From: G963663315 sp965231905
GTDB taxonomy: Bacteria > Pseudomonadota > Gammaproteobacteria > Arenicellales > Poriferihabitantaceae
Reading direction: 5' to 3'
NCBI GenBank assembly: GCA_965231905.1
Contig: CBDDOO010000002.1
Span: 1,178,001 to 1,242,000, forward strand
DNA length: 64,000 nt
Shown here: piece after piece, positions 18,262-26,621 of the stretch
Layout of the letters: each line of letters starts with the position of its first letter
Position numbering within the stretch: position 1 is the stretch's first letter
The notes under the pieces: model-generated
The model's input: only the letters and a program-made list of their open reading frames with translations
What the model was told of the DNA's origin: nothing
The model's database searches: none
Position numbers and translations under genes: made by a program

Positions 18262-19104
18262 GTGGCGAGGATATTCAATCACTGTCTGTGGGTATTATCA
18301 GCCTGTTTTTTATTCATGCAGACTTCCCACGCTCAAACCGAAGACCGCACTGTCTTGCTCGCCACTACAACCAGTGTCGATAATTCCGGATTGATTGACT
18401 ATCTCCGGCCTGCCCTGGAGGAGGAAACCGGGTTTACCTACAAAGTAATCGCCGTTGGCACCGGCAAAGCCCTGAAAATGGGGCAGGCCGGCGATGTCGA
18501 CGCATTGCTGGTTCACGAGAAAAACAGTGAGATCGCTTTTTTGGGAGCGGGATACGGGGTGCGCCGAACCCCATTCATGTTCAATGATTTTGTCCTGGTG
18601 GGACCGAAAAACGACCCTGTTGGCGTCGCAGAGAAGAAGTCGATCAGCGAGGCCATTGAATCCATTGTCGGTGGCAATGTTTCGTTTATTTCCAGAGGAG
18701 ATGATTCCGGCACCCACAAAAAGGAACTGGGACTGTGGCGGCAGGTCGGGATTAAACCCGATGGGGTCTGGTATCGGGAAGTGGGGCAGGGTATGGGGAA
18801 AACCCTGCAGATTGCGGATGAACTGCAAGCCTATACGCTGACCGACCGGGGAACCTGGCTATTCAATCAGGATAAACTGGATTTGAAGATCGTGTTTGAA
18901 GGCGATCAGACTTTGCACAACCAATACAGCATTATTGCGGTCAACCCGGACCTGCATCGGACCAATCATGACGGCGCGATGGCCCTTTCAAACTGGGTGG
19001 TTTCACAAAAAGGGCAGGTTATGATCAATCAGTACCACATAAACGGACAGCAGTTGTTTCACGCCAATGGCGCAGCCGGGAAAACGGACGGGACGAAATT
19101 CTGA
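18262..19104 (+). CDS. tupA: Tungstate/molybdate ABC transporter substrate-binding protein (TupA-like)
   Basis: A periplasmic oxyanion-binding protein. The 280-residue product starts with GTG after an AGGGG site and has a signal peptide ending near SHAQ. It carries TupA landmarks: LLATTTSVDNSGLIDYL, VGTGKAL, GDVDALLVHEKNSE and SRGDDSGTHKKE. Normally tupB (permease) and tupC (ATPase) follow; neither is here, so it is an orphan that must use a distant partner. Its 3' end overlaps the convergent PPK2 gene by 46 bp. Confidence 0.9.
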   Translation: MARIFNHCLWVLSACFLFMQTSHAQTEDRTVLLATTTSVDNSGLIDYLRPALEEETGFTYKVIAVGTGKALKMGQAGDVDALLVHEKNSEIAFLGAGYGVRRTPFMFNDFVLVGPKNDPVGVAEKKSISEAIESIVGGNVSFISRGDDSGTHKKELGLWRQVGIKPDGVWYREVGQGMGKTLQIADELQAYTLTDRGTWLFNQDKLDLKIVFEGDQTLHNQYSIIAVNPDLHRTNHDGAMALSNWVVSQKGQVMINQYHINGQQLFHANGAAGKTDGTKF

Positions 19105-19874
19105 TCGTCCATGGGCGGGCGAACGTAGTTTTTCGCAATCGGAGGTCTCGCATCCAGAGATACTTTCTCCGGGGTCAGGTCCTCGTAATCTATCAAGCTC
19201 AACAGGTGTGTAATGCAGTTGATCCGCGCATGTTTCTTGTTGTCGGAGTTGACGACATACCACGGCGCCTGCTTGATATCCGTGTGCGCGAACATGAAGT
19301 CTTTTGCCCTGGAGTATTCCACCCAGCGATTTCTTGATTCCAGGTCCATCGGGCTGAGTTTCCAGCGCTTGGTTGGATCGTCTGAACGGGACTGAAACCG
19401 TCTTTCCTGTTCATCATCACTGACCGAGAACCAGTACTTGATCAGTTTTATGCCGGAACGTACCAGCATGCGTTCAAATTCGGGACAGCTTCGCATGAAT
19501 TCCTCATACTCGTCTTCGGTGCAAAATCCCATGACACGTTCCACACCGCCACGGTTGTACCAACTGCGATCCAGAATCACCATCTCGCCGGCGGCGGGAA
19601 GGTGCGCCGCGTAACGCTGAAAGTACCACTGGGTCTTTTCTCTTTCTGTCGGAGCGGGCAGGGCCACTACAGAACAGATTCTCGGATTGAGTGATTCTGT
19701 GATCCGCTTGATGGTGCCTCCCTTGCCGGCCGCGTCCCTTCCTTCGAATATGACCACGATCTTGAGTTTTTTATGCTTGATCCATTCCTGGAGTTTGACC
19801 AGTTCGATCTGTAGTCGCTCCAGTTCTTTCTCATAAGCGATATTCAAGGCTTTTTTACGGCTTTTAGCAGTCAT
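19059..19874 (-). CDS. ppk2: Polyphosphate kinase 2 family protein
   Basis: PPK2 enzymes move phosphate between polyphosphate and nucleotides. The 271-residue product is a single-domain PPK2: Walker A-like FEGRDAAGKGGTIKRI at about 44-59, then DRSWYNR and the lid RRFQSRSDDPTKRWKLSP. Whether GDP, ADP, AMP or another nucleotide is preferred cannot be told. The C-terminal tail after DARPPIAKNYVRPP lies in the region overlapping tupA on the other strand, so that tail may be a late addition through read-through. Confidence 0.94.
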   Translation of the reverse strand: MTAKSRKKALNIAYEKELERLQIELVKLQEWIKHKKLKIVVIFEGRDAAGKGGTIKRITESLNPRICSVVALPAPTEREKTQWYFQRYAAHLPAAGEMVILDRSWYNRGGVERVMGFCTEDEYEEFMRSCPEFERMLVRSGIKLIKYWFSVSDDEQERRFQSRSDDPTKRWKLSPMDLESRNRWVEYSRAKDFMFAHTDIKQAPWYVVNSDNKKHARINCITHLLSLIDYEDLTPEKVSLDARPPIAKNYVRPPMDDQNFVPSVFPAAPLA

Positions 19875-20010
19875 TACAAATACCTCCAGGTCAAACGATT
19901 TTTACGGGAACAGCTTTTCTGATCAGTAGATACTACACGGATTGTGTCTGATGATCTACTTTGAAGCCGGGAATTGTGTAACCCGACTCCCTTGATGGAG
20001 AGCAGGATGT

Positions 20011-20038
20011 GGATTCCCGCTTCCGCGGGAATGACGGG
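20011..20038 (+). repeat. Family C palindromic repeat
   Basis: TTCCCGC and GCGGGAA arms around TTCC, followed by TGACGGG. It lies in the 263-bp space upstream of ppk2, which otherwise shows nothing but a family A copy downstream. Confidence 0.85.
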
Positions 20039-20074
20039 ATGCAGTGGCTGTCGGGGATCAGAGTGGGATGGTTT

Positions 20075-20104
20075 GCGGGCGGGCACAGGGACCCGCCCCT
20101 ACGG
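20075..20104 (+). repeat. Family A palindromic repeat
   Basis: GGGCGGG and CCCGCCC-type arms around a short centre, ending CCTACGG. It sits between the pssA stop and the ppk2 upstream region. Confidence 0.85.
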
Positions 20105-20137
20105 ACGATTGGGAGTGATTATACGTCCGGGATGCAA

Positions 20138-20977
20138 TCAACGCCGCCCGGAGGATTTGCGGCTTTTGACCGATTTTAATCGGGTTGGCGGGGGACGGCG
20201 CCCGGCGTCATCAGGTTGATCATCTTCATCCGGCAGGAACGGGGATTCCTGTTCTCCTTTCTGGTGTCTGGCTACCCATCCCACGGGGCCGGACAGGGCA
20301 TAGGCCAACGCCATTAAAAAAAGTACCCGTGGCGGGTCGAATGAGAGCAGCACGGTGAAGCCGACGATCGCAAGCAGGGCGAAAAAGGGGATTTTGTGTT
20401 TGGGGTCGAAATCCTTGAAACTGCGGAACTTGATATTACTGACCATCAACACGGACATCAGCAGGGTCACAACCGCGCTGGCAATCGCCATGGATTCTCC
20501 GGTCAACCCCGTCTCATTGAAATTCCACGCCCAGAATGCAATGAATGCGGCGGCGGCGGGGCAGGCCAGCCCAAAGAAGTACCGATTATCCTTGATCGTC
20601 AATGTATTGAACCGGGCAAGCCGCAAGGCAGTGGCGGCAGCGTACAGAAACGAAATCAGCCAGCCCGCTTTGCCAAGATACTGCAACGACCAGAAATAGA
20701 TAATCATTCCCGGAGCCACACCAAATGCGATCACGTCAACCAGGCTGTCATATTCCTTGCCGAAATCGCTGGCTGTGTTGGTCCACCGGGCAACGCGACC
20801 GTCCAGGCCATCCATGATCATGGCAATCAGGACACCGACAGCCGCCTGGCTGAAATTTCCCAGGGTGGCCTGGATGATGGCGTAAAACCCGAAAAACAGT
20901 CCCGCCGTAGTGAAAAGACTGGGCAGGAAATAAATGCCCTTTCTGGTTCCGTGAGTGGCAGTGTCGTTTGATTCCAT
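20138..20977 (-). CDS. pssA: CDP-diacylglycerol-serine O-phosphatidyltransferase
   Basis: This membrane enzyme makes phosphatidylserine, the precursor decarboxylated by the adjacent psd product. The CDP-alcohol phosphotransferase motif is complete in DGLDGRVARWTNTASDFG and KEYDSLVD at about residues 56-83 (DG-x2-AR-x8-G-x3-D-x3-D). About eight hydrophobic segments follow. The 279 residues match the integral-membrane subclass II enzyme rather than the E. coli type. The charged Pro/Arg-rich C-terminus is not conserved. It is the last gene of the ilvI-ilvH-ilvC-psd-pssA run. Confidence 0.95.
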   Translation of the reverse strand: MESNDTATHGTRKGIYFLPSLFTTAGLFFGFYAIIQATLGNFSQAAVGVLIAMIMDGLDGRVARWTNTASDFGKEYDSLVDVIAFGVAPGMIIYFWSLQYLGKAGWLISFLYAAATALRLARFNTLTIKDNRYFFGLACPAAAAFIAFWAWNFNETGLTGESMAIASAVVTLLMSVLMVSNIKFRSFKDFDPKHKIPFFALLAIVGFTVLLSFDPPRVLFLMALAYALSGPVGWVARHQKGEQESPFLPDEDDQPDDAGRRPPPTRLKSVKSRKSSGRR

Positions 20978-21004
20978 AAAGAATGCCCGGTGTCGGAGGG
21001 TGTT

Positions 21005-21658
21005 TCAGTATCCCGGTAAATAGCCTATGGCGCTATTGCCGGAATCAACCCGTTGCCCCAATTCTACCACTAAACGGGTTTCCAGTGGCAAATACAGGTC
21101 CACTCTCGAGCCGAAGCGGATGAATCCATACCGCTGTCCGGTTTCCACTACGTCTCCCTGATTCACATAGCATAATATTCTTCTGGCAATCAACCCGGCG
21201 ATTTGTACACTGTAAACATCGTGTCCCCGGTCTGTTTGGATGTGAACGGCGTTTCGTTCGTTTTCAGATGATGCCTTGTCGAGAGAAGCATTGACAAATC
21301 TGCCCGGGAGATACCGTACTTCTTTTACGCTTCCCGCCACCGGAACCAGATTGGAGTGAACCGAGAATACATTCATGAATACGCTCACCTTCAGGGCTTC
21401 ATCCCGGTTTTCAGCGTATGGATTCCGTTCCTCGGACACGGAGACTATTTTTCCGCTTGCCGGGGACACAACGGCGCCGGGGTCTTGCGGGATTTTTCTT
21501 GCGGGATCCCTGAAAAACTGAAAGACGAACAGTACGCCGACCCAGACAATAACGGATCCTGCGCCCAACCACCAGGTTGCGGCAATGCCGGCAGTCGTGG
21601 CCAGAATCAGGTGGTAAGTCCCTTCCCTTGCGAGAACGGGGTAGCGGTATCGGGCCAT
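21005..21658 (-). CDS. psd: Phosphatidylserine decarboxylase proenzyme, short form
   Basis: It converts phosphatidylserine to phosphatidylethanolamine with a pyruvoyl cofactor made by self-cleavage. The 217-residue length and the C-terminal IRFGSRVDLYLP segment identify the short class, in which cleavage occurs between Gly and Ser of the GS pair. Two hydrophobic segments near residues 12-50 anchor it. It lies 16 bp after ilvC and 27 bp before pssA, so the two consecutive enzymes of PE synthesis are linked. Confidence 0.95.
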   Translation of the reverse strand: MARYRYPVLAREGTYHLILATTAGIAATWWLGAGSVIVWVGVLFVFQFFRDPARKIPQDPGAVVSPASGKIVSVSEERNPYAENRDEALKVSVFMNVFSVHSNLVPVAGSVKEVRYLPGRFVNASLDKASSENERNAVHIQTDRGHDVYSVQIAGLIARRILCYVNQGDVVETGQRYGFIRFGSRVDLYLPLETRLVVELGQRVDSGNSAIGYLPGY

Positions 21659-21674
21659 AACCGGTCCGGCAATA

Positions 21675-22688
21675 TCAGTTTTTTGTTTTATCGACGACCT
21701 TGTTATCGCTGATCCAGGACATCATGGAACGGAGTTTTGCCCCGACTTGTTCAATTTGATGTTCCTGACCACGCCGACGCAACTCGGGGAAACGTTTCCC
21801 GCCTGTGGCATTTTCATCCATCCATTCCCGGGCGAAAGCGCCTGATTGAATTTCTGCGAGGATTTTTTTCATTTCCGCCTTGGTCTGTTCGTTTACCACT
21901 CGCGGGCCGCGGGTCAGGTCGCCGAACTCGGCGGTGTTGGAAATCGAGTAGCGCATATCGGCGATACCGCCCTCGTACATCAGATCGACAATCAGCTTTA
22001 ATTCATGCAGGCATTCGAAATAAGCCATTTCGGGCGCGTAACCGGCTTCGACCAGGGTTTCAAAACCAGCCTGGACCAGAGAAGTCGCGCCGCCGCACAG
22101 TACGGCCTGCTCACCGAACAGGTCGGTTTCGGTTTCTTCCTTGAACGTGGTTTCTATGATGCCGGCGCGTCCGCCTCCGATACAGGAAGCATAGGCCAGA
22201 GAGATGGCGTGGGCTTCACCGGTCGAATCCCGGGAAATTGCAATCAGGCATGGGACACCCGCTCCTCCTTCAAAGGTAGAGCGGACCAGATGCCCCGGGC
22301 CTTTCGGCGCGATCATGACGACATCCAGGTCTGACCGTGGCTCGATATAACCGAAGTGAATGTTGAATCCATGGGCAAACGCAAGGGTTGCTCCCGGTTT
22401 CAGGTCCTCTTCAATTTCCCGGTAGATTCCACCCATCCGTTCATCCGGGCACAGCATCATGACCACGTCCGCCCGGGCTGCCGCCGTCTTTACGTCCGCC
22501 ACGGCCAGACCGGCCTGTTCGGCCTTTGTCCGGGAACCGGAACCTTCGCGCAGGCCCACGACCACATCCACGCCGCTTTCTTTCAGATTGTTCGCATGGG
22601 CATGGCCTTGAGAACCATAACCGATAATGGCTACTTTCCGGCTGCGAATTTTCTCAAGGTCCGCGTCCTGGTCATAATAAACTTTCAT
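21675..22688 (-). CDS. ilvC: Ketol-acid reductoisomerase (NADP+)
   Basis: Second step of valine/isoleucine synthesis: isomerises and reduces acetolactate or acetohydroxybutyrate. The 337-residue product is the short class I form. Its Rossmann motif is VAIIGYGSQGHAHANNL near residue 19, with RxxS-type GLREGSGSRTKAEQ cofactor-phosphate contacts. The C-terminal domain carries CLHELKLIVDLMYEGGI metal-binding residues. It follows ilvH by 82 bp on the same strand. Confidence 0.98.
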   Translation of the reverse strand: MKVYYDQDADLEKIRSRKVAIIGYGSQGHAHANNLKESGVDVVVGLREGSGSRTKAEQAGLAVADVKTAAARADVVMMLCPDERMGGIYREIEEDLKPGATLAFAHGFNIHFGYIEPRSDLDVVMIAPKGPGHLVRSTFEGGAGVPCLIAISRDSTGEAHAISLAYASCIGGGRAGIIETTFKEETETDLFGEQAVLCGGATSLVQAGFETLVEAGYAPEMAYFECLHELKLIVDLMYEGGIADMRYSISNTAEFGDLTRGPRVVNEQTKAEMKKILAEIQSGAFAREWMDENATGGKRFPELRRRGQEHQIEQVGAKLRSMMSWISDNKVVDKTKN

Positions 22689-22770
22689 TTTCAGTTTCTC
22701 CTCGTAAAATAATTGTGGTCTGGCGCCACAGGGTGTATCCGGTGGGATGGTTCAGGGTATGGCCCCAGGG

Positions 22771-23265
22771 CTAAACCTTGAGCGCCTTTCTGCCTCGTCC
22801 GATACCCAGTATCCCGGAACGGACCATCTCCACCAGTTCTATCTGGGCAAGAGAGTCCAGAAAGGCATCTATCTTGTCCGTGCCGCCGGTCAGTTCCAGG
22901 GTATAGGTAGACTCGGTGACATCAATGATTCTTCCACGGAAAATGTCCGCCATTCTCTTGATGTCATCTTTTTGTTCCGCAGTCGACGCGGCCACTTTCA
23001 CCAGCAACAACTCTCTCCCCAGATACTGGCCTTCGGTCAGGTCGCGCAGCTTGACCACATCCACCAGCTTGTTCAACTGCTTGGTGATCTGTTCAATGAT
23101 GGCCTCTGTTCCAGAGGTTACGATGGTCATTCTGGAGAGTGATTCATCGTCTGTAGGCGCCACAGTCAGTGATTCAATGTTATAACCCCGGGCGGAGAAC
23201 AACCCCGCCACCCGGGACAGGGCGCCGGATTCATTTTCCAGCAGCACGGAAATGATGCGTCTCAT
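22771..23265 (-). CDS. ilvH: Acetolactate synthase small (regulatory) subunit
   Basis: Regulatory subunit that activates the catalytic subunit and gives feedback inhibition by valine. The 164 residues begin with an ACT domain (ISVLLENESGALSRVAGLFSARGYNIESL) and continue with the usual second domain. The start codon lies inside a 15-bp sequence duplicated at the end of ilvI, with a short repeat element between the copies (see that entry). Confidence 0.97.
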   Translation of the reverse strand: MRRIISVLLENESGALSRVAGLFSARGYNIESLTVAPTDDESLSRMTIVTSGTEAIIEQITKQLNKLVDVVKLRDLTEGQYLGRELLLVKVAASTAEQKDDIKRMADIFRGRIIDVTESTYTLELTGGTDKIDAFLDSLAQIELVEMVRSGILGIGRGRKALKV

Positions 23266-23346
23266 CAGGTTGATACACTCCTGTGTCTGGATTCCCGCTT
23301 GCGCGGGAATGACGGGAATGACGGGAATGAAATGCGTCTCATCAGG
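23255..23346. repeat. Family C element flanked by a 15-bp direct duplication, between ilvI and ilvH
   Basis: The 15-bp sequence ATGCGTCTCATCAGG occurs at 23255-23269 and again, exactly, at 23332-23346. The 62 bp between contain a family C palindrome (from 23289) with two extra GGGAATGAC units. The first copy holds the start codon of ilvH, the second the stop codon of ilvI. Removing the element and one copy leaves a TGATG stop/start overlap, the compact junction expected for ilvI-ilvH. This looks like insertion with target duplication. Confidence 0.8.
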
Positions 23347-25078
23347 CTAATTCGCGCTCCTGCACGTTACACTCACAGTCATCCGGCTTGAGCTGCATTT
23401 CATTGTGTCCCTTGCCGGCGGCAATCATCGGGTATACGTTTTCGGTGGGGTCGGTCAGGACATCCAGAAACACGAGCCGGTTTTTCAATGCGAGCGCTTC
23501 TTTCAATGCGCCCTCCACGTCACCCGGCTTGTTGATGCTCATTCCGACGTGCCCGTAGGATTGGGCAAGTTTCACAAAGTCCGGAAGCGCGTCCATATAG
23601 GAATGCGAATAGCGGCGATCATAGAAAAACTCCTGCCATTGGCGAACCATCCCCATATATTGATTGTTCAGGTTGATGACCTTGACCGGCAGATTGTATT
23701 GCAGGCAGGTGGACAGTTCCTGCAGGCACATCTGAATGCTGGCATCCCCGGTTATGCAGGCCACCACGTCATCCGGGTAAGCCAGTTGAACGCCCATCGC
23801 CGCGGGCAGTCCGAATCCCATGGTCCCGAGGCCGCCCGAATTGATCCAGCGCCGGGGCTTTTCAAAGGCGTAATACTGCGCGGCCCACATTTGATGCTGG
23901 CCCACATCCGAGGTAATGAATGCGTCTCCATTCGTGACTTCGCACAGTTTCTGCACCATGAACTGCGGTTTTATCACGTCATCACTATTATCGAATCCCA
24001 GAGAATCCAGTGATTTCCACTCATTCACCATGTCCCACCAGGCATCCACGGCCGGGCGGTCAATCTCATCCAGCCTGGGTTTCAATCGCTCATTCACCTG
24101 CATCAGAACTTCATGGCAATCACCGACAATAGGGACTTCAACCCGGACGTTTTTGCCGATGGATGACGGGTCAATATCGATCTGGATAATTTTTGCGTTG
24201 GGTGAGAAATTGGCCAGATCGCCGGTAACCCGATCATCGAATCGGGCGCCGACCGCCAGCATGACATCGCATTGATACATCGCCATATTGGATTCATAAG
24301 TACCATGCATACCCAGCATTCCGAGAAACCAGGGGTTGGACGCCGGAATGGCGCCCAGCCCCATCAAGGTGCTGGTGCTGGGGTAGCGGAGCATATCGAC
24401 CAGTTCAGTCAGAGGGCCGGCCGCATCGGACAGTATCGCGCCGCCGCCGGTGTAAATAATGGGTCTTTTGGCGTTGATGATCAGGTCAACCCCTCTTTCT
24501 ATCTGTTTGTTGTGTCCTCGCTTCCTCGGTTGATAGGACCGCATTTCTATGGCTTCGGGGTAAAAATATCCGGTTGAGTTCGCGGTCACGTCTTTCGGGA
24601 TATCGACGACGACCGGACCGGGTCTGCCTGAGCTCGCGATGTAAAATGCCTTCTTCATGGTCTCGGCAATATCTTCCACCCTTTTGATCAGGAAATTATG
24701 CTTTACGCAGGGGCGGGTGATGCCGACGGTATCCACTTCCTGAAAGGCGTCGTCTCCGATCAAATGAGAGGGAACCTGCGCGGTGATGACAACCATGGGT
24801 ATCGAATCCATGTACGCGGTGGCAATTCCGGTTACGGTATTGGTAACGCCGGGACCTGAAGTGACCAGAACCACACCGGGCTTCCCGGTGGCGCGCGCAA
24901 AACCATCCGCGGCATGGGTCGCGCCTTGCTCGTGACGGACCAGAATGTGCTTGACCTTGTCCTGACGATACATTGCGTCGTAAATATGCAGGGCCGCCCC
25001 GCCCGGATATCCGAAAATATATTCGATGCCTTCGTCCTGGAGACATCGAACGACAATATCTGCGCCTGTAAGTATCAC
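23342..25078 (-). CDS. ilvI: Acetolactate synthase large (catalytic) subunit
   Basis: ThDP-dependent enzyme that makes acetolactate and acetohydroxybutyrate, the first common step to valine, leucine and isoleucine. The 578 residues are full length. Near residue 47 is the catalytic-Glu segment RHEQGATHAADGFARATG; the ThDP-Mg site is GDASIQMCLQEL...NNQYMGMVRQWQ. The start is GTG with GAGG seven bases upstream. A promoter-like pair precedes it. Family C material separates it from ilvH. Confidence 0.97.
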   Translation of the reverse strand: MILTGADIVVRCLQDEGIEYIFGYPGGAALHIYDAMYRQDKVKHILVRHEQGATHAADGFARATGKPGVVLVTSGPGVTNTVTGIATAYMDSIPMVVITAQVPSHLIGDDAFQEVDTVGITRPCVKHNFLIKRVEDIAETMKKAFYIASSGRPGPVVVDIPKDVTANSTGYFYPEAIEMRSYQPRKRGHNKQIERGVDLIINAKRPIIYTGGGAILSDAAGPLTELVDMLRYPSTSTLMGLGAIPASNPWFLGMLGMHGTYESNMAMYQCDVMLAVGARFDDRVTGDLANFSPNAKIIQIDIDPSSIGKNVRVEVPIVGDCHEVLMQVNERLKPRLDEIDRPAVDAWWDMVNEWKSLDSLGFDNSDDVIKPQFMVQKLCEVTNGDAFITSDVGQHQMWAAQYYAFEKPRRWINSGGLGTMGFGLPAAMGVQLAYPDDVVACITGDASIQMCLQELSTCLQYNLPVKVINLNNQYMGMVRQWQEFFYDRRYSHSYMDALPDFVKLAQSYGHVGMSINKPGDVEGALKEALALKNRLVFLDVLTDPTENVYPMIAAGKGHNEMQLKPDDCECNVQERELA

Positions 25079-25118
25079 CTCAGTACCTCAAAGAGAAAAA
25101 GTCTGCCCGCCCCGCGCA

Positions 25119-25148
25119 AGTATAGCGATATTCACCCGGACTTTCCAA
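25119..25148 (-). promoter_or_regulatory. Candidate sigma-70 promoter of ilvI
   Basis: On the minus strand, TTGGAA (25148-25143) and TATACT (25124-25119) are separated by 18 bp and lie about 40 bp before the ilvI start. The match to the -10 consensus is good and to the -35 fair. It would give the ilv-psd-pssA run its own start in addition to any read-through from ffh. Confidence 0.5.
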
Positions 25149-25157
25149 GAATTTCAT

Positions 25158-25199
25158 GTTGCCGCTACTGCGTTGCCGCTACTGCGTTGCCGCTACTGC
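25158..25199. repeat. Three perfect 14-bp tandem repeats at the ffh stop
   Basis: The unit GTTGCCGCTACTGC is repeated three times without change. The ffh stop codon lies in the third copy and the other two are in the ffh-ilvI spacer, just upstream of the candidate ilvI promoter. On the minus strand each unit contains GCAGTAG, so each copy could restore the end of ffh if copy number changed. Confidence 0.9.
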
Positions 25200-26551
25200 C
25201 GGAACCGGTTGTTGCCGCCGCGTATTTGATCCATCATTCCTTTCATACCGCCTTTTCTGTTCATTCTCCCCATCATTTTCTGCATCTGGGTAAACTGTTT
25301 CAACAACTGGTTCACATCCTGAATCCGGGCGCCCGAACCTGCCGCTATTCTCTTCTTCCTGGCGCTTCGTATCACAGCGGGGAATTTGCGCTCATGCGGG
25401 GTCATTGAATTTACGATGGCGATGAGCCGGGCCGTTTTCCTGTCGTCCATTTGCTGGATCGCCTTTTGCGGCAGTCTGTCCATGCCGGGGAGCTTGTCAA
25501 CCATCCCCATGATGCCGCCCATATTCTGCAACTGCATCATCTGCTCCCGGAAATCCTCAAGATCGAATCTTTTCCCGGTCTTGATTTTCCGGGCCAGCCT
25601 TTCCGCTTTGTCGCGATCCACTTTTTGTTCGACTTCCTCGATCAGGGAAAGCATGTCTCCCATGCCCAGTATTCGTGAGGCGACCCGGTCGGGGTGAAAG
25701 GGTTCAAGCGCATCCATGCCTTCTCCGGAGCCCAGAAATTTGATCGGCTTGCCGGTAACATGCCGGATTGACAAGGCCGCTCCGCCACGGGCATCGCCAT
25801 CGGTCTTGGTGAGGATCACGCCGGTCAGGGGCAGGGCCTGATCGAACGCTTTCGCGCTGTTGACCGCATCCTGTCCGGTCATGCTGTCCACTACAAACAG
25901 GGTTTCCACCGGCTGCGCCGCCTGATGCAGATTCTGTAGTTCCGACATCATGCCGTGATCTATGTGCAACCGGCCCGCGGTATCGACAATCACCACATCA
26001 ATACCTTGTCGGGTGGCATGATCCAGCGCTCCGTTGACGATATCCAGGGGTTTCTGGCCCGGGTCGGAAGGATAAAAACCCAGCTCAAGATCATTCGCCA
26101 GAGTTCGCAGTTGATCAATAGCGGCTGGTCGATAAACGTCGGCGCTCACCATCATCACGGATTTCTTTTCGCCGGATTTGATGAATCGCCCCAGTTTGCC
26201 AGCGGTCGTGGTTTTGCCGGCGCCCTGTAACCCGGCAATGAAAATGACCGCAGGGGGGCGAACCGAAAGGTTGATCCGGTCATTGGCATTCCCCATCAAC
26301 CGGACTAGTTCATCCCGTACAATGCCGACAAAGACCTGACCCGGTTGCAGGCTGGCCGTCACTTCGGCGCCGATGGCGCGGGCTTTTACGTCTTCGATAA
26401 ACTTCCGGGTCACTTCCAGCGATACATCCGCTTCGAGCAACGCGACGCGCACTTCCCGCATTGAATCGGCGATATTTTTCTCGGTCAGCCGGGCCTGGCC
26501 GCCCAGGGATTTTATCGTGGCACGGAGTTTTTCACTTAACTGGTCAAACAT
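25193..26551 (-). CDS. ffh: Signal recognition particle GTPase Ffh
   Basis: SRP54 homologue: binds 4.5S RNA and signal sequences and docks with FtsY. The 452 residues hold the N domain, the G domain (GLQGAGKTTTAGKLG near 107, DTAGRLH near 190, TKTDGDARGG near 248) and the Met-rich M domain from about 300, ending in MQKMMGRMNRKGGMKGMM. It is divergent from ypjD with 34-80 bp between starts, a conserved arrangement in gammaproteobacteria. Confidence 0.98.
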   Translation of the reverse strand: MFDQLSEKLRATIKSLGGQARLTEKNIADSMREVRVALLEADVSLEVTRKFIEDVKARAIGAEVTASLQPGQVFVGIVRDELVRLMGNANDRINLSVRPPAVIFIAGLQGAGKTTTAGKLGRFIKSGEKKSVMMVSADVYRPAAIDQLRTLANDLELGFYPSDPGQKPLDIVNGALDHATRQGIDVVIVDTAGRLHIDHGMMSELQNLHQAAQPVETLFVVDSMTGQDAVNSAKAFDQALPLTGVILTKTDGDARGGAALSIRHVTGKPIKFLGSGEGMDALEPFHPDRVASRILGMGDMLSLIEEVEQKVDRDKAERLARKIKTGKRFDLEDFREQMMQLQNMGGIMGMVDKLPGMDRLPQKAIQQMDDRKTARLIAIVNSMTPHERKFPAVIRSARKKRIAAGSGARIQDVNQLLKQFTQMQKMMGRMNRKGGMKGMMDQIRGGNNRFRQ

Positions 26552-26588
26552 GACTGATCACTGCTGATGAAATGCAAACCCTGATGTG

Positions 26589-26594
26589 TATAAT
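26589..26594 (+). promoter_or_regulatory. Consensus -10 box for ypjD
   Basis: A perfect TATAAT lies immediately inside the earliest possible reading frame of ypjD. No good -35 element is seen 16-18 bp upstream. If used, transcription would begin near 26601, so translation must start at one of the later ATG codons. Confidence 0.4.
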
Positions 26595-26621
26595 CGGGTA
26601 TCCATTCCGGTTCATGATTAT

